NCBI RefSeq assembly: GCF_009372215.1
Contig: NZ_LWRV01000094.1
Span: 1-50,228 of the forward strand
Direction: 5' to 3'
Length of the DNA stretch: 50,228 bases
Source: Acinetobacter portensis
GTDB taxonomy: Bacteria; Pseudomonadota; Gammaproteobacteria; Pseudomonadales; Moraxellaceae
The notes below the pieces were generated by a model, which saw only the letters and a program-made list of their open reading frames with translations, had not been told where the DNA came from and did no database searches. Position numbers and translations under genes: made by a program. Of the stretch, positions 38,800 through 48,397 are shown in pieces (the first letter of the stretch is position 1; every line of letters begins with the position of its first letter).

Positions 38800-41700
38800 T
38801 TAAGAGCTACTAATTTTTAAGCCAGATAACCATGAACGTAATGATGCAGGTTTCAATGGTTTCTTGAGTAAAATAACATTTAACTCTTTTAGTCTTTGTG
38901 GAAGTTCAGGGTCTGAATCTGCTGTAATCAGCGCAACAGGTGTATTTTCTGGGCGATGTTTCAAAATAAAATCTAAGCCAAGTTTGTTATTGTTTAGATG
39001 TTGATCGACCAACCAAACTTGAATGTTTTCACGCTGAATAATTTCTGCTGCTTGCTCAGGCTCAGTCGCTTTAAAAACTTGATAGCCCCATTTAGTCAGT
39101 AAAGTATTCATACCTTCTAAAATAGTTTCATCATTATCTAAGCACAAAATTTTGTAAGCTTTAGATTTTAAAGGAATGGCTTGCGCAGGAGTTGCGATAA
39201 CTTTAGGTGCCTCAACAATAGGCACTTCAATTATAAAACATGAGCCTTTCCCATACGTTGAATAGACATGCACAGGGTAATTTAGCAGCCCCGTCATACG
39301 TTGAACAATGGCAAGCCCTAAACCTAAACCTTGTTCGCCCCAAGGGGAGGTGTGACCACATCGCTCGAACTCTTGGAAAAGTTTAATGCGTTGTTCTTCT
39401 GCAATGCCGGGGCCTGTATCCCAAACACCAATACGAATATGATTTGGTTTTTCAGCCGAGCGCAGAATACCAACAACAACACGACCTTTAGCCGTATAAC
39501 GTAGAGCATTGCTGACAAAGTTTTGAATAATACGTCGAATCCATTGTGGATCGGTATCAATCCAAAATTGTGCATCATGGACACTTAGTTTGATATTTCG
39601 TTGTGCTGCAATCGATTTGAATTGAAGTTTTAAATCGCTTAATAAATCATGTAATGGGTAAGATTGACGTTTTGGTTGAATAGATCCACCTTCTAAACGA
39701 GCAATATCCAGTAAAGCAGAGAGCATGCTTTCTGCACCATGTAAGGCACGATCAAGCTGTTGTAGTGTTTGTCGATCATCATCACACTGAACGCTTTGTT
39801 CTAAAGCAGTACTAAATAAACGAGCAGCATGCATTGGCTGTAATAAATCATGACTTGCAGCAGCAATAAATCGACTTTTCGACATATTGGCTTTGTCTGC
39901 TTGTTCACGGGCAAGTTGTTGTTCCGTAAGTGCATTCGCCAATTGTTGCGTACGATCTTTAACGCGACCTTCCAAAACGGCTTCATTTTCACGGAAAGCG
40001 GTAATATCGGCAAAGGTTGTAACGAAACCACCACCTTCAATCGGGTTACCACGCATTTGAATAACGCGACCATCTTTACGGATGCGTTCAAATTCATGTG
40101 CGCTACCTACACGCATCCAATGCATTCGCTTACGAACGTGCTCTTCAACAGAACCTGGACCACATTCTCCACGTTCTGCGTTATATCGAATTAAGTCTGA
40201 AATTGGACAACCGACATAAACAATATCTCTTGGATAATCGAAGAGTTTTAAATATTGATTATTCCATGCAACTAAGCACATGTTGGCATCGACCACACTT
40301 ACACCTTGGGTCATGTGATCGATCATCGTCATAATCAGGTTTTGATTAAAACGCTGCCACTGCGATGCTTGGTCTAGAATATTGGCAACTTGGCCTAAAG
40401 CTAAACCATTATTCACCATTGCTGTTGTAAGCAATGTACGTGCAGATGCTGCGCCAATCGTTCCTGCCAAATACTGTTCAGTGAAGCGCCACCACATACC
40501 ATTGGCACTACTATTTTCATTTAATTCCACATTGTTGAGTATGCAGAATTGCTCAAATGCTTTAATGGTTGGTTCTTCACCTGTAATGCGTTTTGCTAAA
40601 GTAATTAAGTCCCGAACTTTTAAACGAGCAACGTCTTGATAAGAGAAACTTGTTTCGTTATTTGTATTTTGAGAGGGAAGTGGTTTGGTTTCATAGTAAA
40701 AGAAACTCTCGGCTTGAATTTGCTCTGCAACACTAGGTCGAAAAATTCGCGAAACCCAAATATATAAAATGATATTTAAGCCTAAAGACCAAAATACGCC
40801 ATGTGTAAGTGGTGCTAAAGATTGAAAACCTAAAAGTGCTTCAGGGCGTAACCAATGAATTCCTGCAGGACCTAAATTTAAGAAATAGTGAGAAAAATCA
40901 AGATAATTTTCTGGGAGGCTCTTTAAAATTGTAGGCAATAATAATGTATATGCCCATACAACAAAGCCAGTAATTAATCCTGCATAAACCCCTTGTTTAC
41001 TGCCACCACGCCAATAAAGACCACCAATCAGCGCAGGTGCAAATTGTGCAACAGCACTAAATGCTAATAAACCAAATACTGAAAGTTGGTCAATATCATT
41101 AAAGAAATGGAAGAATAAAAAGCCAAGAAGCATTACCACTAAAATGCAAACTCGACGGGTAAATTTTAGGACTAATGGTAGACGTTTATCATGGCGAGAA
41201 AAGATATTGAACCGCCACAATGCAGGCATGATTAAGTCATTACTGAGCATGATTGATAATGCAACAGAAGAAACTAGTAACATGCCTGTAGAGGCAGAAA
41301 AACCACCTAAAAATGCGAGTAGAGTGAGCCAATCTTGGTTGTAACTTAAAGGTAAAGATAAAACAGCAATATCTGGAATAGCTAAATAATTAGGTGCTGC
41401 ATGCATTGCCCAACTTGCAATAGGAACAATGGCAATAGTTGTTAAAATTAAATAAACCGCAAACCAGCGTCTTGCACCTCGAATATGTTGCTCATCTCGA
41501 AGTTCAACAACAGCAACGTGAAATTGGCGAGGTAAACAAATAATTGCCAAGCCTGCCAATAAAGTTTGAACCCAGAAAGTGTCTGGAACACCATACATTT
41601 TTACTTCATTAAAGGTACTTGAAACATCACTAGAAATTTGATGAATATTTTCAGGCGAATCGAAAATAAAAAAACAGGCAACAGCAAGTAAGGCAAATAA

Positions 41701-42291
41701 TTTCACAAAGGATTCAAACGCCACAGCAAGCATGAGACCGCCATGTTGTTCTGTGTTGGCAATTTGTCGCGTACCAAAAATCATCGCCAAAATAGCAAGA
41801 ATGCTGGTCAGGAAAAGTACACTATTGGTTGTGCTCGCAATACCTGCTGCGGGTTCTAAAATGACGGCTGCACTCAATGCAATAGCGCGAAGCTGTAAGG
41901 CTAAATAGGGAATAATTGCAATGACGGCAAGAATGGTGACTAAGGATGCAAGTGCGCCTGTTTTGCCATAACGGGCTGCAATAAAATCGGCAATAGATGA
42001 AATAGCATGGTGCTGTCTGACTCGTCCTAAACGTCGCCAAATGTCATAGCCTAAAGCAACAAAAAGTAAGGGACCCAAGTAAATAGGAAGGAAAAGAATA
42101 CCTTCACGGACGGCTGCACCTGTTGCGCCATAGAATGTCCAAGATGAACAATAAACACCTAAAGTGAGACTGAATAAGAACATGCGACCACGCGTACTGA
42201 GGCGGCTTGCATGTTTTTCACCGAAAAATGCACAAATAAAAAGTAATGCGATATAAAGGGCAAGCACCCCAATAATTAGCCAGCTATTCAT
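38800..42291 (-). CDS. crbS: CrbS-like hybrid sensor kinase with SLC5 transporter domain
   Basis: The protein has 1163 residues from the ATG at 42291 (a GTG at 42300 would add three). The first 500 or so residues are a multi-pass sodium:solute symporter (SLC5) domain. Then follow a STAC-like domain (about 555-635, ending GTIGAASARTLLTTAM), a PAS domain (about 647-760), a histidine kinase core with phosphorylated H814 in AAASHDLLQPMHAARL, an ATPase domain (NFVSNALRYT), and a C-terminal receiver with D1096 (VWLVDQHLN). This layout is that of CrbS/MxtR, the sensor of the acetate switch. Whether the transporter part moves acetate or only senses is unknown. It sits divergently from yjcH-actP. Confidence 0.85.
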   Translation of the reverse strand: MNSWLIIGVLALYIALLFICAFFGEKHASRLSTRGRMFLFSLTLGVYCSSWTFYGATGAAVREGILFLPIYLGPLLFVALGYDIWRRLGRVRQHHAISSIADFIAARYGKTGALASLVTILAVIAIIPYLALQLRAIALSAAVILEPAAGIASTTNSVLFLTSILAILAMIFGTRQIANTEQHGGLMLAVAFESFVKLFALLAVACFFIFDSPENIHQISSDVSSTFNEVKMYGVPDTFWVQTLLAGLAIICLPRQFHVAVVELRDEQHIRGARRWFAVYLILTTIAIVPIASWAMHAAPNYLAIPDIAVLSLPLSYNQDWLTLLAFLGGFSASTGMLLVSSVALSIMLSNDLIMPALWRFNIFSRHDKRLPLVLKFTRRVCILVVMLLGFLFFHFFNDIDQLSVFGLLAFSAVAQFAPALIGGLYWRGGSKQGVYAGLITGFVVWAYTLLLPTILKSLPENYLDFSHYFLNLGPAGIHWLRPEALLGFQSLAPLTHGVFWSLGLNIILYIWVSRIFRPSVAEQIQAESFFYYETKPLPSQNTNNETSFSYQDVARLKVRDLITLAKRITGEEPTIKAFEQFCILNNVELNENSSANGMWWRFTEQYLAGTIGAASARTLLTTAMVNNGLALGQVANILDQASQWQRFNQNLIMTMIDHMTQGVSVVDANMCLVAWNNQYLKLFDYPRDIVYVGCPISDLIRYNAERGECGPGSVEEHVRKRMHWMRVGSAHEFERIRKDGRVIQMRGNPIEGGGFVTTFADITAFRENEAVLEGRVKDRTQQLANALTEQQLAREQADKANMSKSRFIAAASHDLLQPMHAARLFSTALEQSVQCDDDRQTLQQLDRALHGAESMLSALLDIARLEGGSIQPKRQSYPLHDLLSDLKLQFKSIAAQRNIKLSVHDAQFWIDTDPQWIRRIIQNFVSNALRYTAKGRVVVGILRSAEKPNHIRIGVWDTGPGIAEEQRIKLFQEFERCGHTSPWGEQGLGLGLAIVQRMTGLLNYPVHVYSTYGKGSCFIIEVPIVEAPKVIATPAQAIPLKSKAYKILCLDNDETILEGMNTLLTKWGYQVFKATEPEQAAEIIQRENIQVWLVDQHLNNNKLGLDFILKHRPENTPVALITADSDPELPQRLKELNVILLKKPLKPASLRSWLSGLKISSS

Positions 42292-42406
42292 ATTGCCCAC
42301 AGCAAAAAATCTATAAGCTAATCATACTCTATAGATGAACTTGTCAGTTTAAATTGCTCATTTTTTAGCGACCAAAGTCTAAATTACAAGAAGTATTAAC
42401 ATTGAT

Positions 42407-42420
42407 ACCGTGAATAGTGA
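42407..42420 (+). promoter_or_regulatory. Candidate regulator site before yjcH-actP
   Basis: ACCGTGAATAGTGA at 56-69 bases before yjcH resembles ACCGTAATACTGA before acs (one-base gap, one change). It is a candidate CrbR site, weakly supported. Confidence 0.3.
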
Positions 42421-42475
42421 AAATTCGAATTAAAAATGTTGTGTCCAAGGTCGGGCATTTAAAGGAGTTAGTTTA

Positions 42476-42808
42476 ATGGATGATAAACAGGTAGAACGTA
42501 TTCTACAAAATCCAAAATTCAAGGAAATGGTCAGTAAAAAAAGTACATTAAGTTGGACTTTAACAGCCATTATGCTTTTTGTTTATGTTGGTTTCATGCT
42601 TTTAGTTGGTTATAACAAAGAATTTCTTCTAAGTTCAATCTCTGGTGGTGTAACCACTTGGGGGATGCCTCTAGGTTTAAGTATTATTGTTCTGTCTTTT
42701 TTATTGTGCGGCGTTTATTCATATATCGCCAACAATAAGTTAGATAAATTAAACGAAGATGCAATTCGTGAAGTTGAAGCAATTGCTCATGAGAAAGGAC
42801 AAAATTAA
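42476..42808 (+). CDS. yjcH: YjcH-like DUF485 inner-membrane protein
   Basis: The 110-residue protein has two membrane segments ([19 protein letters not shown] and [20 protein letters not shown]) between polar ends, and the family start [25 protein letters not shown]485 proteins are almost always encoded directly before actP and are co-expressed with acs and actP in E. coli; the molecular role is unclear. The stop and the actP start are one base apart. GGAG precedes the ATG at 42476. The gene is transcribed divergently from crbS. Confidence 0.9.
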   Translation: MDDKQVERILQNPKFKEMVSKKSTLSWTLTAIMLFVYVGFMLLVGYNKEFLLSSISGGVTTWGMPLGLSIIVLSFLLCGVYSYIANNKLDKLNEDAIREVEAIAHEKGQN

Positions 42809-42809
42809 G

Positions 42810-44519
42810 ATGAAATGGAATTCACTTAAAGCACTTGTCGCATCTACGGCTCTTATGTCAGGAATGGCATTTGCAGGCCCAGATTTAGGTGCAGCTGAAC
42901 AGCAAGCGACAAACTGGCATGCAATTATCATGTTTGTGATTTTTGTAGGTGCAACATTATTTATTACCAAGTGGGCTGCGAAGCAAACAACAAATACCAA
43001 TGACTTCTATACAGCAGGCGGTGGTATTTCAGGCTTCCAAAATGGTTTGGCAATTGCTGGTGACTACATGTCTGCGGCATCATTCCTTGGTATTTCTGCC
43101 ATGGTGTTCATGTCAGGTTTTGATGGTTTACTTTACTCGCTTGGTTTCATGGTCGGTTGGCCAATTGTACTATTCTTAGTTGCAGAACGTTTACGTAACT
43201 TAGGTAAGTTTAACTTATCTGATGTTGTGTCTTTCCGTTTAGCAGAAAAACCAGTTCGTACTTTAGCTGCAATTAGCTCATTGGTTGTTGTTGCATTCTA
43301 CTTAATCGCGCAGATGGTAGGTGCAGGTCAGCTGATCAAACTATTATTCGGTTTGAACTATAACATTGCCGTTGTAATTGTGGGTTTACTCATGATGGCA
43401 TACGTGATTTTTGGTGGTATGTTGGCAACAACTTGGGTGCAAATCATTAAAGCGGTGATGTTGCTTTCAGGTGCGACTTTCATGGCATTTATGGTAATGA
43501 AAGGTGTTGGTTTTAGCTTCACTGAAATGTTCTCACAATCGATCCAAGTTTATTCTAAAGTACATGATGTTACGCTTGAACAAGCGGGTGCAATCATGGG
43601 ACCTGGTAAGTTAGCATCTAACCCAATTGACGCAATTTCTTTAGGTCTTGCATTGATGTTTGGTACAGCAGGTCTTCCACACATTCTTATGCGTTTCTTC
43701 ACAGTGAAAGATGCAAAAGAAGCTCGTAAATCGGTTGTGGTTGCAACAGGCTTTATTGGTTACTTCTACCTTTTAACATTCATCATTGGTTTCGGTGCGA
43801 TTCTTTATGTATCGAATAACCCGCAATTCCTTGATGTGGCTAAAATGGCTGTTACTGGCAAGTTAGAACTTGTTGGTGGTAACAACATGGCTGCGGTTCA
43901 TTTGTCTGATGCATTAGGCGGTGACTTGTTCATGGGCTTCATTTCAGCAGTAGCATTCGCAACAATTCTTGCGGTTGTGGCTGGTTTGACTTTGTCAGGT
44001 GCATCTGCAATTTCACATGACTTATATGCAAACGTATTCAAAAAAGGTCAAACAACACCTGAATCTGAACTTCGTATGTCAAAAATTGCGACTTTAGGTT
44101 TAGCAATTTTCGCAATGATTTTAGGTATTGTGTTTGAAAAGCAAAACGTAGCATTCATGGTTGGTTTAGCATTCTCTGTAGCCGCATGTGCAAACTTCCC
44201 AGTTCTTGTGCTTTCAATGTACTGGAAAGGTTTAACTACACGTGGTGCCGTTATGGGTGGCGTAGTTGGTCTAGTATTAGCAGTAACGCTCATTATCTTA
44301 TCTAAAGCAGTTTGGGTAGATACATTGGGTATTTCTGAAACACCAATAAACCCATTCAATGGTCCTGCAATTTTTGCAATGCCATTAGCCTTCTTCTGCT
44401 GTTGGTTATTCTCTGTGACTGATAACTCAGCACAAGCGCAAGCTGAGCGTAAAGCTTTCGATGCACAGTTTGTACGTTCACAGACGGGTGTAGGTATCTC
44501 TGGCGCATCTGATCATTAA
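42810..44519 (+). CDS. actP: ActP, cation/acetate symporter
   Basis: ActP is an SLC5-type sodium:solute symporter that takes up acetate and glycolate. I place the start at ATG 42810 ([24 protein letters not shown]), giving 569 residues; the two upstream in-frame ATGs lie inside yjcH. The head is a cleavable signal peptide, as in E. coli ActP. Family segments include [34 protein letters not shown] and the TM8 region [26 protein letters not shown] with [27 protein letters not shown]. It is the second gene of the yjcH-actP operon. With acs and the CrbSR pair it makes a local acetate-use group. Confidence 0.96.
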   Translation: MKWNSLKALVASTALMSGMAFAGPDLGAAEQQATNWHAIIMFVIFVGATLFITKWAAKQTTNTNDFYTAGGGISGFQNGLAIAGDYMSAASFLGISAMVFMSGFDGLLYSLGFMVGWPIVLFLVAERLRNLGKFNLSDVVSFRLAEKPVRTLAAISSLVVVAFYLIAQMVGAGQLIKLLFGLNYNIAVVIVGLLMMAYVIFGGMLATTWVQIIKAVMLLSGATFMAFMVMKGVGFSFTEMFSQSIQVYSKVHDVTLEQAGAIMGPGKLASNPIDAISLGLALMFGTAGLPHILMRFFTVKDAKEARKSVVVATGFIGYFYLLTFIIGFGAILYVSNNPQFLDVAKMAVTGKLELVGGNNMAAVHLSDALGGDLFMGFISAVAFATILAVVAGLTLSGASAISHDLYANVFKKGQTTPESELRMSKIATLGLAIFAMILGIVFEKQNVAFMVGLAFSVAACANFPVLVLSMYWKGLTTRGAVMGGVVGLVLAVTLIILSKAVWVDTLGISETPINPFNGPAIFAMPLAFFCCWLFSVTDNSAQAQAERKAFDAQFVRSQTGVGISGASDH

Positions 44520-44538
44520 GATGACATTGCCAAAATAA

Positions 44539-44561
44539 AAAGCCCCGAAAGGGGTTTTTTA
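44539..44561 (+). terminator. Terminator after actP
   Basis: GCCCC-GAAA-GGGGT with flanking A and T runs; GAAA tetraloop. Confidence 0.85.
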
Positions 44562-44698
44562 TTGTCTACAAATTAATATTCATAATTTTTTATATGTATA
44601 AAAAATGTGTTAACAATAAAGGAACAGTTGTCTAACAGATTTATTTTAAACATTAATTTATTCTTGGGTTCTGCTTTATTTATTGAAGCACGCATTTT

Positions 44699-44749
44699 AT
44701 CTACATCACGTAGATGTCTCTTTGACCGTGAGGTCTGTCTGTTTACATT
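44699..44749 (+). promoter_or_regulatory. Candidate promoter and palindrome before the BCCT gene
   Basis: ATCTAC-ATCAC-GTAGAT (44699-44715) lies just upstream of TTGACC (44722-44727), a 16-base spacer and TACATT (44744-44749). The implied transcript would start about 15 bases before the ATG, next to the GGGGGA site. The palindrome could be an operator. Confidence 0.45.
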
Positions 44750-44770
44750 AATAATTAATATGGGGGAAAT

Positions 44771-46744
44771 ATGCCTTCCAAGAAATTAGCATGGTATTCC
44801 AATATAAATCCAAATGTATTTGTGAGTACGGTGACAATCATTGGTCTATTTTTAATGGTTGTTTTGCTTGCACCAAGCTCATTTGGTTTAGTGACAAAGT
44901 ATTTGAATCAATGGGTAACAGATTCTTTTAGCTGGTTTTACGTACTATCTGTTGCCATTTTTTTGATATTACTGGTTTATATTGCAATATCAGACATGGG
45001 CAAAATCAAGCTTGGTTTAGAACATAGTCAGCCTGCATATAGCAATCGTTCATGGTTTGCGATGTTATTTACAGCAGGTATGGGTATTGGCTTGATGTTC
45101 TTTGGTGTCGCAGAACCTGTTATGCATTATGTGTCACCGCCAACAGGAGATGCAAAAACCATTGAAGCGGCACAACAAGCAATGCAAGTCACTTTTTTCC
45201 ATTGGGGCTTACATGCTTGGGCAATTTATACCATTGTTGGTTTATCTCTTGCATATTTTGCTTATCGACATAATTTACCCCTAAAAATACGTTCTGCTTT
45301 ATATCCACTCATTGGCAAAAGAATTTATGGACCATTGGGCGATGCTGTAGATACCTTTGCCACTATTGGTACAGTTTTTGGTGTAGCGACAACTTTGGGT
45401 TTTGGTGTTACACAAATTAACTCAGGTCTTAATTATTTATTTGGTATAGAGCAATCTTCTACCACACAAGTAATTTTGATTATCGTGGTTAGTATCATGG
45501 CATCTTTATCGGTTTTTTTAGGCTTAGATAAAGGAATAAAAAGACTTTCTGAATTAAATCTCGTTTTAGCTTTAGTACTTTTACTCTTTGTTTTCTTTGC
45601 AAGCTCAAGTATTTATTTACTGCAAACGACCATTCAAAATGCAGGACAATACGTCTCCAATCTTTTTACAATGACTTTCAATCTTTATGCATATCAATCT
45701 AATGGATGGATTGGCGGTTGGACCATTATGTATTGGGCGTGGTGGATTTCATGGTCACCATTTGTAGGGATGTTTATTGCCCGTGTTTCAAAAGGGCGCA
45801 CTATTCGTGAATTTATTGTAGGGGTGCTTTTTATTCCTACAGGTTTTACTTTAATTTGGATGGGATTCATGGGAAATGCTGCACTTAATAGCATTTTAAA
45901 TGAAGCCAATACAACGCTTGTAAGTGCTGTTCAGCAAGATTCATCAGTTGCCTTATTTGAATTTTTAAATACATTACCTTTTTCAGGCGTAATGAGTTTA
46001 GTTGCAACGTTCTTGGTGATGCTATTTTTTGTGACTTCAGCAGATTCAGGTGCATTAGTCACCGATTATTTAACTGCAAAATCTGAAAACTCCCCAACAT
46101 GGCAACGGCTATTTTGGACAGTACTCATGGCTTTCTTAGCAATTGTATTGCTGTTAAATGGTGGTTTAGGTGCATTGCAATCTGCAACCATGTTAAGTGC
46201 ATTACCATTCACTTTTATTATGCTGTTTATTTGTTGGGGCTTGGTCAAAGCTTTGCGTTTAGATGCGACCAAGATGCAAGCTTTACAAGCTGCTCGAATT
46301 ACCCCAAGAGCTATTCAAAACCCGCGAAGTTGGCAACAACGACTAGGTCTTATTATGCATTATCCGCATACACAGCAAGAAGTACAAAGCTATATTGAAG
46401 ACGTTGTGAAAAAAGCCTTTTTGAGTGTTCAAAAAGAACTTAAGCGCCGTAAATTAGATATCAGCATCAAAGATGTAGAAGATGGATTACAGTTACGTGT
46501 TAACCATCATGATGAAATCAATTTTGTTTACCAAGTAATTTCGCGTGAAACATCTACACCAAGCTTTATGGCGGAACCGAAAGCTGAAGATAGCCAAAAC
46601 TATCAAGCAGAAGTTTTTCTAAGAGAAGGTGGGCAAAACTATGATGTTATGGATTGGACGGTTGAAGATTTAATTCAGGATATTATTGATCAGTATGAAC
46701 GACACTTGCATTTTTTAAGTTTAGTACGAACCGATCAACCATAA
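44771..46744 (+). CDS. BetT-like BCCT transporter (choline/betaine/carnitine)
   Basis: The 657-residue inner-membrane protein is a BCCT carrier with twelve membrane segments. Family hallmarks are GMGIGLMFFGVAEPVMHY and the TM8 signature MYWAWWISWSPFVGMFIARVSKGRTIREF, whose tryptophans bind the trimethylammonium group. After the last membrane helix, near residue 495, comes a cytoplasmic regulatory tail of about 160 residues, as in E. coli BetT (677). This suggests proton-driven choline uptake, but betaine or carnitine cannot be excluded. The betIBA genes are not in the window. A GGGGGA ribosome site precedes the ATG. Confidence 0.9.
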   Translation: MPSKKLAWYSNINPNVFVSTVTIIGLFLMVVLLAPSSFGLVTKYLNQWVTDSFSWFYVLSVAIFLILLVYIAISDMGKIKLGLEHSQPAYSNRSWFAMLFTAGMGIGLMFFGVAEPVMHYVSPPTGDAKTIEAAQQAMQVTFFHWGLHAWAIYTIVGLSLAYFAYRHNLPLKIRSALYPLIGKRIYGPLGDAVDTFATIGTVFGVATTLGFGVTQINSGLNYLFGIEQSSTTQVILIIVVSIMASLSVFLGLDKGIKRLSELNLVLALVLLLFVFFASSSIYLLQTTIQNAGQYVSNLFTMTFNLYAYQSNGWIGGWTIMYWAWWISWSPFVGMFIARVSKGRTIREFIVGVLFIPTGFTLIWMGFMGNAALNSILNEANTTLVSAVQQDSSVALFEFLNTLPFSGVMSLVATFLVMLFFVTSADSGALVTDYLTAKSENSPTWQRLFWTVLMAFLAIVLLLNGGLGALQSATMLSALPFTFIMLFICWGLVKALRLDATKMQALQAARITPRAIQNPRSWQQRLGLIMHYPHTQQEVQSYIEDVVKKAFLSVQKELKRRKLDISIKDVEDGLQLRVNHHDEINFVYQVISRETSTPSFMAEPKAEDSQNYQAEVFLREGGQNYDVMDWTVEDLIQDIIDQYERHLHFLSLVRTDQP

Positions 46745-46774
46745 AAAAAAGGACGCATAAGCGTCCTTTTTTTT
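46743..46774. terminator. Bidirectional terminator between the BCCT and omp33-36 genes
   Basis: AAAAAAAAGGACGC-ATAA-GCGTCCTTTTTTTT, a 14-bp perfect stem. Confidence 0.93.
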
Positions 46775-46793
46775 ATTCAGAATCTAATTTAAC

Positions 46794-47690
46794 TTAGAAA
46801 CGGAATTTAGCATTTAAGCCAACAGTTTGAGTGTCTAAATCAAGAGTTTGCTCTTTGTTAGCATCTTTAGCTTTGAAGTTAGCATTTACATAGCTTGCGC
46901 CTACAGATACAGCAGGAGTAACGAAGTAGTTTACGTTAGCACCCCAAGCGTTGCTTGGAGAGAAATCGTAGCTAGATTCCATGTAAGAAACGCCAACGCT
47001 TAATTTGTTGTTAAGGTAAAGCGTAGTGCCTAAGTTATAAGCAGAATCTTCGCCATAAACTAAGCCAGCATCAAAACCGATAGACATGTTAGTACCATCG
47101 ATTGCACCTACGTATTTAGTACGTGCAGTAATTGCATCTTGATCTTCAGCAATTGTTTTTGATTCGATAGCAGCTTTAGCAACACCATTTGAAAGGATGT
47201 TGAAAGCGTCATAAGAAACTTGGTCAGCAACGCTTGTATAACCAACAGCAACTAAGAAATTAGGCGCAACTAAAGCACCAAATTCTAATGCATAGCGGTC
47301 GCCATTGTCGTCAACACCACCAGTTTTGCTATCAGAGATAGTGTGGTTGTAAGAAGCGCTTGCATAAGCAGGAACTAATTTAGTAGGAATGTAAGCTTCA
47401 GCTTTAACGCCGTAAGTATGGTTAACTGTACGTTCGCCAGCTTGTTTGTTTTCGCCGTAGTTATAAGCTACAGAAACGTTAGAAACTTGGTTTAAAAATG
47501 CAGCTTCAGCTAAAGGACCTTTAGAAGAGTCAACATTGTTTAAGTAGTAAGTACCTTGAACAGCGCCAGTAAAGTCGTTGTGGTTAGCAGTGTTGTCGAT
47601 GAACTCTGATTGACCTTGAACTTCGAATTGGTACGCTTGAGCACCGGTCATTGCTAATAATAATGCAGTGGCTAAACCGAGTTTTTTCAT
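46794..47690 (-). CDS. Omp33-36-type outer-membrane porin
   Basis: The 298-residue precursor begins with a signal peptide (MKKLGLATALLLAMTGAQA, then YQFEVQ) and ends in KFRF. The N-terminal KKLGLATALLLAMTGAQAYQ and GPLAEAAFLNQVSNVSVAYNYG match A. baumannii Omp33-36, a water/solute porin associated with carbapenem susceptibility and virulence. Loops differ (GGVDDNGDR; AGERTVNHT), as expected of surface-exposed segments. A consensus promoter, TTGACA-16-TATAAT, lies on the minus strand 41-69 bases upstream, so expression should be high. The gene is intact here. It is paralogous to the porin at 22084-22860. Confidence 0.92.
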   Translation of the reverse strand: MKKLGLATALLLAMTGAQAYQFEVQGQSEFIDNTANHNDFTGAVQGTYYLNNVDSSKGPLAEAAFLNQVSNVSVAYNYGENKQAGERTVNHTYGVKAEAYIPTKLVPAYASASYNHTISDSKTGGVDDNGDRYALEFGALVAPNFLVAVGYTSVADQVSYDAFNILSNGVAKAAIESKTIAEDQDAITARTKYVGAIDGTNMSIGFDAGLVYGEDSAYNLGTTLYLNNKLSVGVSYMESSYDFSPSNAWGANVNYFVTPAVSVGASYVNANFKAKDANKEQTLDLDTQTVGLNAKFRF

Positions 47691-47731
47691 GATAGTTACC
47701 AGTTTTATTAAAAAAGGGATAAGCGGTTTGC

Positions 47732-47759
47732 ATTATATTGTAACAATTTATGATGTCAA
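47732..47759 (-). promoter_or_regulatory. omp33-36 promoter
   Basis: On the minus strand TTGACA (47759-47754), a 16-base spacer and TATAAT (47737-47732). Both hexamers are perfect matches to the sigma-70 consensus. Confidence 0.85.
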
Positions 47760-48180
47760 TCAAGTTAAGCATCATAATTGGTTTGAGCAATTGCACTATA
47801 ATTTCTTTGTTTGAAAAATAAGCATTTGGTTATTTTGTTGTCAACCTAAAAACATTCAGCATAACAAAGAGCTAATTGATAATTAAGAGCAGAAAGAAAT
47901 AGTTGTCATGTTTTTAATTATTGAAATATTAGATTAAATATCAAATAATAATTAAAATATCAATTAATTGCCTTGTTTGAAATTGGGGAAATAAATTTTA
48001 AAAATGAAATTTCATTTGTTTAAAAATAGTACAAAATAGTCAGAATAAACTTTACATATCATATATTATATTTAATAATCATGAGGTAAGTCCAACTTCT
48101 TTAGTCGGATTTATTTTCAATAAATACATGAAATTTATTGTGATTAATTAAGTTAATTCTCCACCAGTTTTATTTTATCT

Positions 48181-48212
48181 GCCCAGCTTTCCCCAAGGTT
48201 GGGCTTTTTTTT
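48181..48212 (+). terminator. Orphan plus-strand terminator in the spacer
   Basis: GCCCAGC-TTTCCCCAAG-GTTGGGC (one G-U pair) then eight T. No plus-strand gene lies within 1.4 kb upstream; the reverse strand lacks a T run. Confidence 0.65.
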
Positions 48213-48334
48213 ATCTCCAATTAATATGCGTCAATATGGTGCATAAATTGATATAAAAAAATATATTTAAGAAAAAAAAGACATAAAAAAACCAGTTTTC
48301 AATGAAAACCGGTTTCTTTATCGCCAAAAATTGC

Positions 48335-48376
48335 GGGTAAATTCATAAATCTGCTGAGGAATTTATTAACTTGCCC
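48335..48376. repeat. Long imperfect stem-loop
   Basis: GGGTAAATTCATAAAT (48335-48350) and ATTTATTAACTTGCCC (48361-48376) can pair over 16 positions with two mismatches and one G-U, around a 10-base loop. There is no T run. Confidence 0.5.
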
Positions 48377-48382
48377 TAATGA

Positions 48383-48397
48383 GGTGCATTATGCACC
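48383..48397. repeat. 15-base palindrome GGTGCAT-T-ATGCACC
   Basis: Perfect 7-base arms about 270 bases before the GGDEF gene, directly after the long stem-loop. It may be a protein-binding site or part of the same RNA structure. Confidence 0.45.

Noticed and set aside
38800..42291. Transporter and kinase regions of CrbS as an accidental gene fusion or assembly error
   Set aside because: SLC5-STAC-PAS-kinase-receiver is an established family plan (CrbS/MxtR).
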